A stretch of DNA of 64,000 nucleotides from Flavobacteriaceae bacterium (GTDB lineage Bacteria; Bacteroidota; Bacteroidia; Flavobacteriales; Flavobacteriaceae): positions 1 through 64,000 of the forward strand of contig JADHLZ010000001.1 of NCBI GenBank assembly GCA_016780345.1. Direction: 5' to 3'. The notes beneath the pieces are model-generated. The model saw only the letters and a program-made list of their open reading frames with translations, ran no database searches and had not been told where the DNA came from. A program made the translations under genes and the position numbers. Positions 33,211 through 45,130 of the stretch are shown here, one piece after another (position 1 is the stretch's first letter; each line of letters starts with the position of its first letter).

Positions 33211-33918
33211 TTAACTTCTTTGAATTATGACCTGATTTTTAAAATTTAAATTAATTATATCAATACTATCTAAAATCCCTGAATTATAAACTTTATTAAA
33301 AAACAATTCATATTTTTTAAACTTTGATTCATAATTATCAAAATCATTAATTAATATTTTATATTTAAAAAAATTTAATCCAAAAATTAAATTATTTTTT
33401 GAAAGTTCAAGTGAGGCAATATGGTTTTTTAGAAATTTATTTTGTTCAATAAATTTACCTAAATCTCCTATTTTCAACATATCAATTGAATCTATTTGAC
33501 TCAAAATTAATGGAACAGATTTAGAAAAATTGTTAGATAAAGGCATCTTTTTTCCATCTTCATCAACATAATACTTTTTACCAAGAACTCTAAACACAGG
33601 GTTTTTCTCTTTAATATTTACTTCAATTTTACCATCAACAGAAATTGAAACATCAGCATTTTTAATGTAATTATTAGATAAAATTGCGAGTTCAATATTT
33701 TTCAAATTTAATTTACTTTTTAAGATTTTATTTGAAAATAAATTGGTTTGTTTTAACAATTTATTAACCGAATCTTTTGATGAAAACTTAAAGTTCGTTT
33801 GATCGAAAAATATGTTCTCATTTAGAACATTTATTTTATTATTTCTTTGAAAACTATAAAGTGTCAATAAAACTAATAAGAATAATAAAGCTGATATTTT
33901 AAAATTATCAAAAGTCAT
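33211..33918 (-). CDS. ftsQ: Cell division protein FtsQ/DivIB
   Basis: N-terminal TM, KNADVSISVDGKIEVNIKEKNPVFRVLGKKYYVDEDGKKMPLS; between murC and ftsA. Confidence 0.88.
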   Translation of the reverse strand: MTFDNFKISALLFLLVLLTLYSFQRNNKINVLNENIFFDQTNFKFSSKDSVNKLLKQTNLFSNKILKSKLNLKNIELAILSNNYIKNADVSISVDGKIEVNIKEKNPVFRVLGKKYYVDEDGKKMPLSNNFSKSVPLILSQIDSIDMLKIGDLGKFIEQNKFLKNHIASLELSKNNLIFGLNFFKYKILINDFDNYESKFKKYELFFNKVYNSGILDSIDIINLNFKNQVIIQRS

Positions 33919-35255
33919 AATAATTCAATTTTTTGTTTTATTGATTGGACTTCATCAGAAATATCACCGGCTCCCATAATAACAAACACATCAGACTTAG
34001 AATTTATTAAACAACTTGAAAGATTTGATTTTTTTGAAATTAATTTGTGCTTATTTTTTATTTTTTTCAATAAAGCTTTAGAATCAATATTATCTATTGG
34101 TTGTTCTCTGGCTGGATAAATATCAGTCAGTATTATTTCGTCAAAATCCGATAAACTTTCTGCAAATTGATCCATAAAATCTCTGGTTCTTGTATATAAG
34201 TGAGGTTGAAAAACAGCAGTAATTTTTTTACCAGGATATATTTCTTTTACGGATTTTTTAACTGCATCAATTTCACTGGGGTGGTGCGCATAATCATCAA
34301 TAATTACTTTTGGAGATTTTAAAACATATGTAAATCTTCTTTTAACTCCCTCAAATGTTGATAATGATTTTTTGATATTTTCACTATCAATACCCAAATT
34401 ATTTCCAATAGCAAAAGCTACTAGAGCATTTAAAGCATTATGTCTTCCAGGCATTTTAAATTGAATACTAATTTTTGAATTTTTAAAATTAATATCAAAT
34501 AAAACTATTTGATTAACAATTCTATAATTAGAAATAAAATAGTCTGATTTTGATTTAAAGCCATAAGTCAATCCATTCATTGAAATTGTATCATTTACAA
34601 AAAGAAAACCATCTTTTTTAATATTATTTTTAAAATGATTAAATGATTTTTTCAAATCCTTTTCATTTTCATAAATATCTAAGTGATCAGGATCTATAGA
34701 TGTTATACAAGCAATATTTGGATTAAGGGTCAAAAAAGATCTGTCAAATTCATCAGCTTCAACTAAAATTATTTCACTTCCATTTTGTATTAAATTAGTA
34801 TTATAGTTTTCAGAAATACCACCTATAAACGATGTAAAATTCAAACCGTTATCAAATAGAATATGCGATAATATTGAAGAGGTTGTAGTTTTTCCGTGAG
34901 TTCCTGCTATTGCAATACAGAATTTATCTTTAGAAATTTCACCTAATAATTCTGATCTTTTTATAATTACAAAACCACGCTCTTTAAAAAAAGTAAATTG
35001 ATTATTACTATGAGGAATTGCTGGTGTATAAACAATTAAAGTATTGTCTTTATTCAAAAATGATTTAGGAATAGTTTTAAATTTATCATCAAAGTTAATT
35101 ATAGCGCCTCCTTTAATTAATGTATCAGTTATTTTAGATTTTACTTTATCATATCCCCCAACTGCTTTATTTTGATTAATTAGATACAAAGCTAGGGATG
35201 ACATTCCTATGCCACCTATTCCTAAAAAATATATGTTTTTATAATTTTCAAGCAT
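33915..35255 (-). CDS. murC: UDP-N-acetylmuramate--L-alanine ligase
   Basis: YFLGIGGIGMSSLALYL, IAGTHGKTTTSSILSHIL, DDYAHHPSEIDAV. Confidence 0.97.
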   Translation of the reverse strand: MLENYKNIYFLGIGGIGMSSLALYLINQNKAVGGYDKVKSKITDTLIKGGAIINFDDKFKTIPKSFLNKDNTLIVYTPAIPHSNNQFTFFKERGFVIIKRSELLGEISKDKFCIAIAGTHGKTTTSSILSHILFDNGLNFTSFIGGISENYNTNLIQNGSEIILVEADEFDRSFLTLNPNIACITSIDPDHLDIYENEKDLKKSFNHFKNNIKKDGFLFVNDTISMNGLTYGFKSKSDYFISNYRIVNQIVLFDINFKNSKISIQFKMPGRHNALNALVAFAIGNNLGIDSENIKKSLSTFEGVKRRFTYVLKSPKVIIDDYAHHPSEIDAVKKSVKEIYPGKKITAVFQPHLYTRTRDFMDQFAESLSDFDEIILTDIYPAREQPIDNIDSKALLKKIKNKHKLISKKSNLSSCLINSKSDVFVIMGAGDISDEVQSIKQKIELL

Positions 35256-36342
35256 AGTTTATTGTTCTTAAAATATAATTAACTATTTCATTCGAAGCGT
35301 TAGGTTTAGCTAATTTTTGAATTGAACTGGCCAATTGATTTGAATATTTTTCATCTAAAAATATTCTATTAAATACTTTAAAAAACTTGCTATTTAATTC
35401 TTTTTCATAAATCATTTCAGCAGATTTTAGCTTTACTAGTGAAAGAGCATTTTTTGTTTGATGATCTTCAGCTACATTTGGTGATGGTATAAAAATTACT
35501 GGCTTTCCTACAATACACAATTCAGAAATTATACTAGCACCAGCTCTAGATATTATTATATCCGAGGCCTTATAAGCATAATCCATTTTATCAATAAAAG
35601 ATTTTACAATTACTTTTTCAGAACATAAATTGGAATACTTTTCATATTCTCTTAATCCACATTGCCAAATAATTTGTGTATCATTACTTAAAACTTTTTT
35701 TAAATTTTCCTTAATAAATTGATTAATTTTTGTAGCTCCAAGGCTTCCGCCCAAAACTAAAATTGTCTTTTTTGATAAACTTAAATTAAAATAATTTATT
35801 GCTTGTTCTTTACTCAAATCATTATTATAAATATTTTTTCTAACTGGATTGCCTGTAAAAATTAAATTTTTATTTGAAAAATACTTTTCCATGTCAGGAT
35901 AAGCCACACATATATATTTTGCATTTGAAGACAAGATTTTATTAGTTAGTCCTGGGTAAGAATTTTGTTCTTGAATAATTGTTGGGATATTTAATTTAGA
36001 TGCAATATATAACAGTGGACCGCTGGCAAAACCGCCTGTACCAATAACACAACTTGGATTAAATTTTTTAATAATAAAATATGATTTAATTAAACTAAAA
36101 ATAATTTTAAAAGGAATTAATAAATTGGAAAGATTTAGACTTCTTTTGAAACCTGATATCCATAAACCCCTTATTCGATATCCATTCTCAGGAACTTTTT
36201 TCATTTCCATTCTATTTTTAGCGCCTACAAATTCAATTTCAATATTTTTAACCCTTAGTGATAATTCATTTGCAATAGAAATTGCTGGATATATATGCCC
36301 ACCTGTTCCTCCACCTGAAAATAAAAACTTATGCTGTTTCAC
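35248..36342 (-). CDS. murG: UDP-N-acetylglucosamine--undecaprenyl-PP-MurNAc-pentapeptide transferase
   Basis: FSGGGTGGHIYPAISIA, IGTGGFASGPLLYIAS, VLGGSLGATKIN, DIIISRAGASIISEL. Confidence 0.97.
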   Translation of the reverse strand: MKQHKFLFSGGGTGGHIYPAISIANELSLRVKNIEIEFVGAKNRMEMKKVPENGYRIRGLWISGFKRSLNLSNLLIPFKIIFSLIKSYFIIKKFNPSCVIGTGGFASGPLLYIASKLNIPTIIQEQNSYPGLTNKILSSNAKYICVAYPDMEKYFSNKNLIFTGNPVRKNIYNNDLSKEQAINYFNLSLSKKTILVLGGSLGATKINQFIKENLKKVLSNDTQIIWQCGLREYEKYSNLCSEKVIVKSFIDKMDYAYKASDIIISRAGASIISELCIVGKPVIFIPSPNVAEDHQTKNALSLVKLKSAEMIYEKELNSKFFKVFNRIFLDEKYSNQLASSIQKLAKPNASNEIVNYILRTINYA

Positions 36343-37504
36343 TTAATATATTTATAGGACTATTAGAATTTACTTCATTATTTTTCTTATTTGAACTTAC
36401 ACTTAAAACTATTCCAAGTGCCAGAAATGTCATCCATATCGATGTTCCACCCGAACTTATTAGAGGAAGTGGCTGTCCAGTTACTGGAAAAAGTTGTACT
36501 GCTACCCCCATATTAATAAAAGCTTGAAAAATTATTGGTAATCCTACACCTAAAACCAATAATTGACCAAAGATTGAATCTGCTTTATATGATACAATTA
36601 TTATTCTAAAAAATAGAAGTAAGTAAAGGAAAAGAATTGAAAATGCTCCAATCGTTCCATATTCTTCAGTTATGATGGCATATATAAAATCTGAGGTGCT
36701 TTGAGGAAGTATATTTTTCATTGTACTCTTTCCAGCACCAACTCCAAAAACCATTCCTGATGCTATAGCAGATTTTGCTCTTAATATTTGATAATTATTT
36801 TCATTATTTTCTGAAGACATAAAGTTTTCTATTCTACTTACCCATGTATCAATCCTGTTAGGAATTAAGTCTGGATAACTTTTAATTGTAAAGAAAAAAA
36901 TAGAAAAAAGTATTAATCCTGAAAAACCAATTCCAAAAAGATATTTAAATGGATATCCACCAATAAATATTAGTGTGACAATCATGAAAAAAATCATAGC
37001 TGCAGTTGAAAAATTTGAAGGCAAAATCAAAAAAACAACTAAAATTATTGGAATCCATAATGGTATTATAGTTTTAGTAAAACTGTTTTTTTTGTTATAA
37101 TTTACTGATAAATATCTAGATATATACACCATTAATACAACTGTAGCAATTGACGATGGTTGAAATGATAAGCCTATTATTGGTAATTTTATCCATCTAC
37201 TTGCGTTAGCTCCATCAATTAAATTTCCCTGTATAGATGTAAAAAACAATAATAAAATTACCAATGGTAAACAAATCATTGATAATCCTTTAAAATATTT
37301 ATATGGAATTAGATGAGTACCATACATTATTACAATTCCAATAAAAACAATGGCAACGTGTTTTATTAAATTTGATAAAATAAATCCATTTCCAAAGTTT
37401 GAACTCGCACTGTAAATGGGTAAAAAAGAAAAAACAGCAAGTATTAAGACTATTGTCCAAATTATTTTATCTCCATTAATTTTTTCAAAAAATGTCTTCA
37501 TCAC
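36329..37504 (-). CDS. ftsW: Peptidoglycan polymerase FtsW (SEDS)
   Basis: SDFIYAIITEEYGTIGA, PVTGQPLPLISSGGTSIW. Confidence 0.94.
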   Translation of the reverse strand: MMKTFFEKINGDKIIWTIVLILAVFSFLPIYSASSNFGNGFILSNLIKHVAIVFIGIVIMYGTHLIPYKYFKGLSMICLPLVILLLFFTSIQGNLIDGANASRWIKLPIIGLSFQPSSIATVVLMVYISRYLSVNYNKKNSFTKTIIPLWIPIILVVFLILPSNFSTAAMIFFMIVTLIFIGGYPFKYLFGIGFSGLILFSIFFFTIKSYPDLIPNRIDTWVSRIENFMSSENNENNYQILRAKSAIASGMVFGVGAGKSTMKNILPQSTSDFIYAIITEEYGTIGAFSILFLYLLLFFRIIIVSYKADSIFGQLLVLGVGLPIIFQAFINMGVAVQLFPVTGQPLPLISSGGTSIWMTFLALGIVLSVSSNKKNNEVNSNSPINILSETA

Positions 37505-38817
37505 AATTTTCTAACTGCATTTTTGAACTGAATTCCTCTGTCTTCGTAATTCTTAAATAAATCAAAACTTGAACAAGCGGGAGAAAGTAAAACACAATTT
37601 TTGGGTTTAGCAACTTTGTAAGCCATTTTTACAGCATCTAGCATATCATTACATTCAATTATTTGATCAACAAATGGACTAAAAGCTTCAATTATTTTAG
37701 TATTATCTATGCCAATACAAATAATAGCTTTAACCTTTTCTCGAACAAGCGGAATCAATTCATTATAATTATTTCCCTTGTCAACTCCACCAGCAATCCA
37801 AATAGTACTTGATTTCATAGAATCTAATGCATAGTAAACAGCATTAACATTTGTAGCTTTTGAATCATTAATATATTTAACTTTTTGAATGGTCAAAACA
37901 TGTTCTAATCTATGTTCTATAGATTTAAAGTTTCCAAGTGATTCTCTTATATTGTTATCACTAATATTTAAAATTTTTGCAACTGTCGCAGCTGCCATAC
38001 TATTTTGAATATTATGATTTCCTTTCAAGGATAAATTTTCAATTGGTATCATAAGTTTACTATTATTTACATTAATATTTATTAATTTATTTTTTACAAG
38101 ATTTTGTGAGAATGAAATTTTTTTTGAAATTATTTGTCTTTGTTCTAACTCATAATTGATAGTTTGATCATCTCCATTATAAATAAAAAAGTCATTTTTA
38201 TTTTGATTTAAAAGAATATTGAATTTTGAATTGATATAATTTTTAAAACTATAATCATATCTTTCCAAATGATCTGGAGATAAATTTGTCAAGACTGAAA
38301 TAAATGATCTAAATCGAGATATATTCTCGAGCTGAAAACTACTTAACTCTAATACTATATAGTCATATTTTTTTTTTGCTATCATAAAAGAAAAACTGTT
38401 GCCAATATTTCCTCCTAGACCAACATTTAAGCCTGAGTTTTTAAGAATATGAAAAATTAAAGAACATGTAGTAGTTTTTCCATTGGATCCAGTCACACTA
38501 ATTATGTTTGAATTAGTAAATCTAAATGCAAATTCTATTTCTGAAATTATAGGTATTTTTTTTAATTTAACTTTATTTAGTAATTCAATATTTTCAGGAA
38601 TACCAGGACTCTTAATAATTTCATTTGCATCCAAAAACTTACTTAATGTATGACCACCTTCCTCATAATCAATTTTATTTTGCTTTAGAATTTTTTTAAA
38701 TTTATTTTCAATAATATTACGTTCAGATAAAAAAACATTTATTCCTTTTTTCTTAGCTAGATAAGCAGCACCAACTCCGCTTTCTCCACCACCAATAACT
38801 ACAATTTGACTATTCAT
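37501..38817 (-). CDS. murD: UDP-N-acetylmuramoylalanine--D-glutamate ligase
   Basis: SVTGSNGKTTTCSLIFHIL, NLSPDHLERY, YINDSKATNVNAVYYAL. Confidence 0.96.
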   Translation of the reverse strand: MNSQIVVIGGGESGVGAAYLAKKKGINVFLSERNIIENKFKKILKQNKIDYEEGGHTLSKFLDANEIIKSPGIPENIELLNKVKLKKIPIISEIEFAFRFTNSNIISVTGSNGKTTTCSLIFHILKNSGLNVGLGGNIGNSFSFMIAKKKYDYIVLELSSFQLENISRFRSFISVLTNLSPDHLERYDYSFKNYINSKFNILLNQNKNDFFIYNGDDQTINYELEQRQIISKKISFSQNLVKNKLININVNNSKLMIPIENLSLKGNHNIQNSMAAATVAKILNISDNNIRESLGNFKSIEHRLEHVLTIQKVKYINDSKATNVNAVYYALDSMKSSTIWIAGGVDKGNNYNELIPLVREKVKAIICIGIDNTKIIEAFSPFVDQIIECNDMLDAVKMAYKVAKPKNCVLLSPACSSFDLFKNYEDRGIQFKNAVRKL

Positions 38818-38819
38818 TA

Positions 38820-40031
38820 TTATCTAATTTTTAAAGTTATTAATGAGAGGATTGCTAACAATATTCCAATTATCCAAAATCTTACCGTAATCTTGCTTTC
38901 GTGAATACCTAATTTTTGATAGTGATGGTGTAATGGAGACATCAAAAAGATTCTTTTACCAACTCCTAAAGTTATTTTAGTATACTTAAAATATCCGACT
39001 TGAATTATAACTGAAAGAGTTTCAACTAAAAAAACTCCACAAATTAATGGCAAAAGAAGTTCTTTTCTTACGATGATTGCTAAAACAGCAATTAATCCAC
39101 CAATAGTCAGACTTCCAGTGTCGCCCATAAAAACTTGAGCAGGATAGCTATTGTACCATAAAAATCCGATTAGTCCTCCAATGAATGCAGAAATAAAAAT
39201 TACTACTTCACCAACCCTTGGGATATACATTATATTTAGGTAATCTGAAAAGATTATATTTCCAGAAACCCAAGCAAAGACACCTAAAGTAATTGTAATT
39301 ATTACCGATGAACCAGCAGCTAAACCATCAATTCCATCTGTTAGATTTGCTCCATTAGAAACAGAAGTTACTATCAATATAACCACTAGTATGAATATAA
39401 TTAGGCTAACAGTATTAGAAAGATCAGGAAAATAGGATGATAAAAAACCGTAATCAAACTCATTATCTTTCACAAAAGGAATAGTTGTAAGAGTTGATTT
39501 ATATTCAAGATTATTTAAAACAAACTCTGATTTTTTTTGTTCAATATCTTGATCTTTAATTGTTACTTCTGGATGGAAAAACAAAGTTAAACTGACAACT
39601 AAACCTAATATAATTTGTCCAATTATTTTGAACTTACCTTTAAGACCATCTTTATTTTTTTTAAATATTTTAATGTAATCATCAATAAAACCTATTAAAC
39701 CCATCCATAGAGTTGTAAAAAGAAGAATTTTTATATAAATATTAGTATAGTTTGAAAATAATAAAACAGGAATTATGGTTGAAATTATAATAATTAAACC
39801 TCCCATTGTTGGAGTACCGACTTTTTTCTTTTGACCATCTAAACCAAGATCTCTAACAGTTTCTCCAATTTGTTTTTTGTTTAAAAAATCAATTAAATAT
39901 TTTCCATATTTAACTGAAATAAAAAGAGAAATTATGAAAGCTAAAGATGATCTAAATGAAATGTATTGAAATAGACTAGCACCTATAAATTGAAAATGAT
40001 TCTCTAAATATTCAAATAAAAAATATAACAT
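38820..40031 (-). CDS. mraY: Phospho-N-acetylmuramoyl-pentapeptide-transferase
   Basis: [57 protein letters not shown]. Confidence 0.97.
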   Translation of the reverse strand: MLYFLFEYLENHFQFIGASLFQYISFRSSLAFIISLFISVKYGKYLIDFLNKKQIGETVRDLGLDGQKKKVGTPTMGGLIIIISTIIPVLLFSNYTNIYIKILLFTTLWMGLIGFIDDYIKIFKKNKDGLKGKFKIIGQIILGLVVSLTLFFHPEVTIKDQDIEQKKSEFVLNNLEYKSTLTTIPFVKDNEFDYGFLSSYFPDLSNTVSLIIFILVVILIVTSVSNGANLTDGIDGLAAGSSVIITITLGVFAWVSGNIIFSDYLNIMYIPRVGEVVIFISAFIGGLIGFLWYNSYPAQVFMGDTGSLTIGGLIAVLAIIVRKELLLPLICGVFLVETLSVIIQVGYFKYTKITLGVGKRIFLMSPLHHHYQKLGIHESKITVRFWIIGILLAILSLITLKIR

Positions 40032-40032
40032 A

Positions 40033-41487
40033 CTAATTAATTGATTTTAATGATTTTATTAATATTTCTTTATCATCAAACTCTTTTTTTTGATTTCCTT
40101 CAATTTGATACTTTTCATGACCCTTTCCTGCTACGAGAATTATATCACTAGAACTTAAACAGGCTTTTTGAATTGCTATTTTTCTATTTAGCTCGGTTTC
40201 AACTTTTTGCATATCATTATAACTAACTCCCTCGATCATTTGATTAATTATTTCCAATGGGTCTTCATTTCTAGGATTGTCAGAAGTAAAAATCACTTTA
40301 TCACTTAATGAAGCTGCTATTTTGCCCATAATAGGTCTTTTAGTTTTATCTCTATCTCCACCACAACCTATAACAGTTACTAAGATATTTTTTGATTTTT
40401 TTATATCATTTATAGTTTTCAAAACATTTTTAAGAGAATCTGGACTGTGAGCATAGTCAACTATTCCAATTTTATTTAAATTATTTTTAATAATTTCAAA
40501 CCTTCCATCAATACAATTTAAACTACTCAAGTTTCTCAATATCAAATTATCAGAAAAATTTAAAATTTTAGAAATTGAGTATACCGCAAGAAGATTATAT
40601 GCATTAAATTTTCCTATTAATTTTGTCCAAAACTCATTACGATTGATTAAAATTTTCATTCCATCAAAATCTTTTTCTAAGATTTTCAATGAAAAATCTG
40701 AACTTGAATTAATTGAATATGTAAATGTTTTACTTTTAGTATTTTGTATCATATATGATCCATTTTTGTCATCAACATTTGTTAATGAGTAACTTCCCTT
40801 TTCTAATGAATCAAAGAATATTTTTTTTACATCTCTATAATCCTCAAACGTATTATGGTAATCTAAGTGGTCGTGAGTTAGATTTGAAAAAACTCCTACA
40901 TTAAAATTTAGTCCATAAACTCTATTTTGTGAAATGGCATGTGATGATACTTCCATGAAGCAATATTCAACTTCAGCATCAACCATTTGTTTCATAATTT
41001 GGTTTATTGATAATGGATCTGGGGTTGTTTGTTTTGAAACAATTTTTTTATTATCGATTAAAATAACATTAGTAGAAATTAAGCCAACTTTTTTATTCAG
41101 ATTTTTAAATAATTGATATAATAAAGAAGTGATAGAGGTTTTTCCATTAGTTCCAGTAACTCCAATTAATTTTAATTTTTGAGATGGGTTATTATAATAA
41201 TTTGATGAAATTAATGCAAGGGCCTTTCTAGATTCATCAACAATAATATAAGTTAATTTTTTATCTATAATTTTTGGTAAAATGTCACAAATAATAACAG
41301 TCGCTCCATTTAAAATAGCATGACTTATATATTTATTCCCATCTTTTGAAGTCCCTCTAATAGCAACAAAAAGATCATCCTTATTTATTTTATTTGAATT
41401 AAATTGGATTTTGTTTATTCTAATATTAGTATCTCCAATAACGGATTGAATACTAACTTTATAAAGTATATCTTTTAACAATTTCAT
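40033..41487 (-). CDS. murE: UDP-N-acetylmuramoyl-L-alanyl-D-glutamate--2,6-diaminopimelate ligase
   Basis: [42 protein letters not shown]. Confidence 0.96.
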   Translation of the reverse strand: MKLLKDILYKVSIQSVIGDTNIRINKIQFNSNKINKDDLFVAIRGTSKDGNKYISHAILNGATVIICDILPKIIDKKLTYIIVDESRKALALISSNYYNNPSQKLKLIGVTGTNGKTSITSLLYQLFKNLNKKVGLISTNVILIDNKKIVSKQTTPDPLSINQIMKQMVDAEVEYCFMEVSSHAISQNRVYGLNFNVGVFSNLTHDHLDYHNTFEDYRDVKKIFFDSLEKGSYSLTNVDDKNGSYMIQNTKSKTFTYSINSSSDFSLKILEKDFDGMKILINRNEFWTKLIGKFNAYNLLAVYSISKILNFSDNLILRNLSSLNCIDGRFEIIKNNLNKIGIVDYAHSPDSLKNVLKTINDIKKSKNILVTVIGCGGDRDKTKRPIMGKIAASLSDKVIFTSDNPRNEDPLEIINQMIEGVSYNDMQKVETELNRKIAIQKACLSSSDIILVAGKGHEKYQIEGNQKKEFDDKEILIKSLKSIN

Positions 41488-43439
41488 ATTAATTCAACTT
41501 CAATTGACTTTTTAGTTTTATTTAATTTGTAATTTTTTATAACAATACCTCCTCCACTCATTCTAACTTTATAACCTAAGTTTTCTAACATAGGCAATAT
41601 GTTTTTTAAATTCTTTCCTTTGATTTCAGAAAAATTATTATCAACAAGAATTAAGGAATCCACATTCATGATTTCGTTTAAATAATTTTTTTCAACTGAA
41701 ATTGTTTTTTTATTCTTTGGAGTTAAAGAATATATTTTATCTGCTATTTTTTTAAATACTGGAGCTGCTACTGTATTTCCATAATAACCCATTTTTTTAT
41801 TTGGCTTATGTATAACCACTATACAAGAATACATAGGCTTGTCAGCAGGAAAATATCCAACGAAACTTGATATATATTGAATATCATCAGAAGAATAATC
41901 AACCTGACCAGTTCCTGTTTTGCCTGCAATTTTATATATACTAGATTTAATATTTGAACCTGTTCCTCCATCATCATTAACAACATTTTCTAATAAAAAT
42001 TTTGCTTTATTTAAAGTCGATTTTGAAGCAATTGAAGGATTTAAAATTATTTTTTTTGATTTAAATTTATTTTTCTTAACAAAAATTGGTTTAACCATTT
42101 CACCACCATTAGCAACAGCATTATAAAATGTTAAAATTTGTAAAGGAGATAGTAAAACTCCGTATCCATAAACCATCCATGGTAATGAAAGACCGCTCCA
42201 ATCCTTATCTTTTGGATGCGGAATTTTAGGATTAGATTCTCCTAATATTGAAACTCCAAGCTTATCATTTAAACCCATATTATACAATCTGTTTGAAAAC
42301 TTTTCTGGATTATCCTTATATGCATCGTTAATAATTTTAACAATTCCTGTATTTGAAGAATACTTAAAGGCATCTTTTAGAGATATTATACCATAACCAC
42401 CCTCCTTTGAATCTCTAACCTTTGCTCCGTAAAAAGAAAGAATACCGTTTTCGGTATCAACCATTGTGTCAAGGTCCGCTTTACCATCTTCCAAAGCAGC
42501 TATTACTGACATCAGTTTAAAAGTTGATCCAGGCTCATAGTTTTCACCTACTGCATAATTTAAACGTTCGTAATACTTGCCTTCATCGGTTCTACCTAAA
42601 TTTGAAATAGCTTTAATTTCACCAGTTGATGTTTCCATAACTATAGCAGTTCCATGATCAGCTTGAAATTTTTCTAATTGTTCCAAAAGTGAATGATGGG
42701 TAATATCTTGAAAACCTACATTTAAAGTAGTATATAAGTCAGATCCTGACACTGGTTCAATTTGGTTATTTGAATAAATAGGTTTCCACTTACCATTTGA
42801 AATTTTTTGCATTAATTGCATTCCGTCTTTTCCTCTCAAAACTGAACCAAAAGCATGTTCAAGACCTACTCCATTAAATTTATTATCTTTTATTTTTCTC
42901 TCCCATCCAATAGTTCTTTCTGCTATTTTATTAAGCGGATAATCTCTTAAATTTTTCTTTTCAACTATCAAACCTCCACTTACACCACCAAGCTTAAACA
43001 AAGGCATTTTTTTAATTTTATTTAAATGCTCAACTGAAACATTTCTTTGAATTAAATAGTATCTTTTACCGTTTTCTTTAGCATATCTAAGTTTATCGTA
43101 AAAAAAATCATAATCTTTTTCTAAAAGATCTGAAAGATCTTTAGCAAGTGAACTAGAAAATTTTGCAAAGTTTGAATTTGAGACAGTTACTCCATCAAAA
43201 AAAATGTCATAACTAATCGTTGATGCAGCTAGCAAACTTCCATCGTCGGAAAAAATATTTCCCCTTTCAGGACTTATAGTTTTGTTTTGAATTGTATTGT
43301 TTTTTGCAACTAAACGATAATTATTTCCATCAATATATTGAATATGAAAAATCTTATAACCAATTCCTAAGCCTAAAACAATAAGAATACTTGCTACAAA
43401 ATAAAGCCTATATAAAAATTGTTTTTGATTTGTTTCCAT
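41484..43439 (-). CDS. ftsI: Penicillin-binding protein FtsI-type transpeptidase with PASTA domain
   Basis: YEPGSTFKLMSVIAALE, YSSNTGIVKI, AGKTGTGQVDY; C-terminal PASTA-like segment. Confidence 0.95.
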   Translation of the reverse strand: METNQKQFLYRLYFVASILIVLGLGIGYKIFHIQYIDGNNYRLVAKNNTIQNKTISPERGNIFSDDGSLLAASTISYDIFFDGVTVSNSNFAKFSSSLAKDLSDLLEKDYDFFYDKLRYAKENGKRYYLIQRNVSVEHLNKIKKMPLFKLGGVSGGLIVEKKNLRDYPLNKIAERTIGWERKIKDNKFNGVGLEHAFGSVLRGKDGMQLMQKISNGKWKPIYSNNQIEPVSGSDLYTTLNVGFQDITHHSLLEQLEKFQADHGTAIVMETSTGEIKAISNLGRTDEGKYYERLNYAVGENYEPGSTFKLMSVIAALEDGKADLDTMVDTENGILSFYGAKVRDSKEGGYGIISLKDAFKYSSNTGIVKIINDAYKDNPEKFSNRLYNMGLNDKLGVSILGESNPKIPHPKDKDWSGLSLPWMVYGYGVLLSPLQILTFYNAVANGGEMVKPIFVKKNKFKSKKIILNPSIASKSTLNKAKFLLENVVNDDGGTGSNIKSSIYKIAGKTGTGQVDYSSDDIQYISSFVGYFPADKPMYSCIVVIHKPNKKMGYYGNTVAAPVFKKIADKIYSLTPKNKKTISVEKNYLNEIMNVDSLILVDNNFSEIKGKNLKNILPMLENLGYKVRMSGGGIVIKNYKLNKTKKSIEVELI

Positions 43440-43441
43440 AA

Positions 43442-43750
43442 TTAATCAATAATTATTTTTTGAGGTGGTATTGTTGAACTTTTAATTCCTCTTTGTTTCA
43501 TTTGTATTGCAACATTAGATTCCATTTTCAACTTCATAGCTTTTTTTCTGTTTTCAATAAAACTGCTTTGTAAAACTGAAATTTCATTTTTCAATTCACT
43601 TATCTTAATAATTTTACTGTCTACAGAATGTGAAGAATATATCATTACTAAACATATAGAAAAAAGAAAAAAAACATATTTCCATCCTTTTATAGCTCCA
43701 CTATTTATCAAAAAATTTCCAAGTAATATTTTCTTTAAATGACTTTTCAT
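43442..43750 (-). CDS. ftsL: FtsL-like cell division protein
   Basis: Small single-TM coiled-coil protein between rsmH and ftsI. Confidence 0.8.
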   Translation of the reverse strand: MKSHLKKILLGNFLINSGAIKGWKYVFFLFSICLVMIYSSHSVDSKIIKISELKNEISVLQSSFIENRKKAMKLKMESNVAIQMKQRGIKSSTIPPQKIIID

Positions 43751-44643
43751 GTTCTTACAGCTGATCTTAATTTTGCACTTCTAGCTCTTATATTTCTTTT
43801 TATTTCTTCTTTAGATGGAGTTAGAAATTTAAATAATTTCTTGAAAGGCAAATTTGACTTTCCAAATTCATTTTTTTTTGATTCATCATCAAAACATCCA
43901 TTTTGAATAAATCTCTTTACTATTCTGTCTTCAACAGAATGATAAGTAATAAAAGACATTACGCCACCCTTTTTTATCAAATTTGGAAGCTGATTTAAAA
44001 CCTCTTTGAGAGCTTCCATTTCCTGATTAACTTCTATTCTTAGAGCCTGATATATTTTAGCAAGAATCTTATTTTCATACCCCTTAGGCAAAAGAGGTTC
44101 TAATATTAAATTTAATTGACCCGTTTTAAAAATTTTGTTACTTACCCTCGAATTAACAATTAACTTTGCAATATCTTTAGAATTTCTTAAATCTGAATAA
44201 TCATAAAAAATATTTGATAATTTATCTTCGGGATATGTATTTAAAATTTCTTTTGCATTTAAAGAAGAATTAATATTCATTCTCATGTCAATTTCTGTAT
44301 CATACATAAATGAAAAACCTCTTTCTTTACTATCAAGCTGGTGTGAGGAAACTCCTAAATCAGCAAAAACTCCATCAACGAAATCAACAGAATGATATTT
44401 CAAATTTTGTTTTAAAAATTTAAAATTTTGATTGATATACAAAAATCTTGAATCGTTAATCATATTTTTAATTACGTCTTTGTCTTGATCAAATGCTATT
44501 AATCTTCCATTATTTCCTAAATTATCTAGAATTAATTTTGAATGACCACCACCTCCAAATGTCAAATCGACATAAATACCATCTTTGGAAATATTTAAAC
44601 TATTAATAGAATCAAAGAGTAGTACAGGATTATGATACATCAT
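43747..44643 (-). CDS. rsmH: 16S rRNA (cytosine1402-N4)-methyltransferase
   Basis: YHNPVLLFDSINSLNI, YVDLTFGGGGHSKLIL, DGVFADLGVSSHQLDSKERGFSF. Confidence 0.97.
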   Translation of the reverse strand: MMYHNPVLLFDSINSLNISKDGIYVDLTFGGGGHSKLILDNLGNNGRLIAFDQDKDVIKNMINDSRFLYINQNFKFLKQNLKYHSVDFVDGVFADLGVSSHQLDSKERGFSFMYDTEIDMRMNINSSLNAKEILNTYPEDKLSNIFYDYSDLRNSKDIAKLIVNSRVSNKIFKTGQLNLILEPLLPKGYENKILAKIYQALRIEVNQEMEALKEVLNQLPNLIKKGGVMSFITYHSVEDRIVKRFIQNGCFDDESKKNEFGKSNLPFKKLFKFLTPSKEEIKRNIRARSAKLRSAVRT

Positions 44644-45094
44644 TTGACAGATTTCCCATTACACTTTCAGAAAGTTGAGCAAAATCTATTTCAGAATCAT
44701 TAATCACTTTTTCGTATTTAGATTTATCCCAGATTTCAATTATATTAATTGCTGATGTTAAAACAAGTTCATTACTTGAAAAGTATTGTTTAGATAATTC
44801 TTTAGGAATTAATAACCTCCCATTATTGTCAAATTCTATTATTCTAACACCTGCATTATATCTTCGAATAAAATCATTATTTTTCTTTACAAACTTGTTA
44901 AGCTTATTTATTTTCTTCATGGTCAATTTCCATTCAGAAAATGGATGCAACTCTAAGCAGTCTTGAAAAACAGATCTTTTTACTATAAAACTTTGATTGA
45001 TATAATCGCCAAACTGTCTTTTTAAATTAACAGGTAGCATTATTCTGCTTTTTATATCAATTTTACATTCGTATGTACCTATTAGGCTAATCAC
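44630..45094 (-). CDS. mraZ: Transcriptional regulator/division protein MraZ; GTG start
   Basis: GTYECKIDIKSRIMLPVNLKRQF, DNNGRLLIPKELSKQ; first gene of dcw cluster. Confidence 0.95.
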   Translation of the reverse strand: MISLIGTYECKIDIKSRIMLPVNLKRQFGDYINQSFIVKRSVFQDCLELHPFSEWKLTMKKINKLNKFVKKNNDFIRRYNAGVRIIEFDNNGRLLIPKELSKQYFSSNELVLTSAINIIEIWDKSKYEKVINDSEIDFAQLSESVMGNLSNDVS

Positions 45095-45113
45095 TTTACT
45101 TTTGGTTTAATCT

Positions 45114-45121
45114 CAAATTTA
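45114..45121 (-). promoter_or_regulatory. Candidate -7 element for mraZ/dcw operon
   Basis: Minus strand TAAATTTG = TAnnTTTG, 20 nt upstream of the GTG start. Confidence 0.5.
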
Positions 45122-45130
45122 ATGAAATTT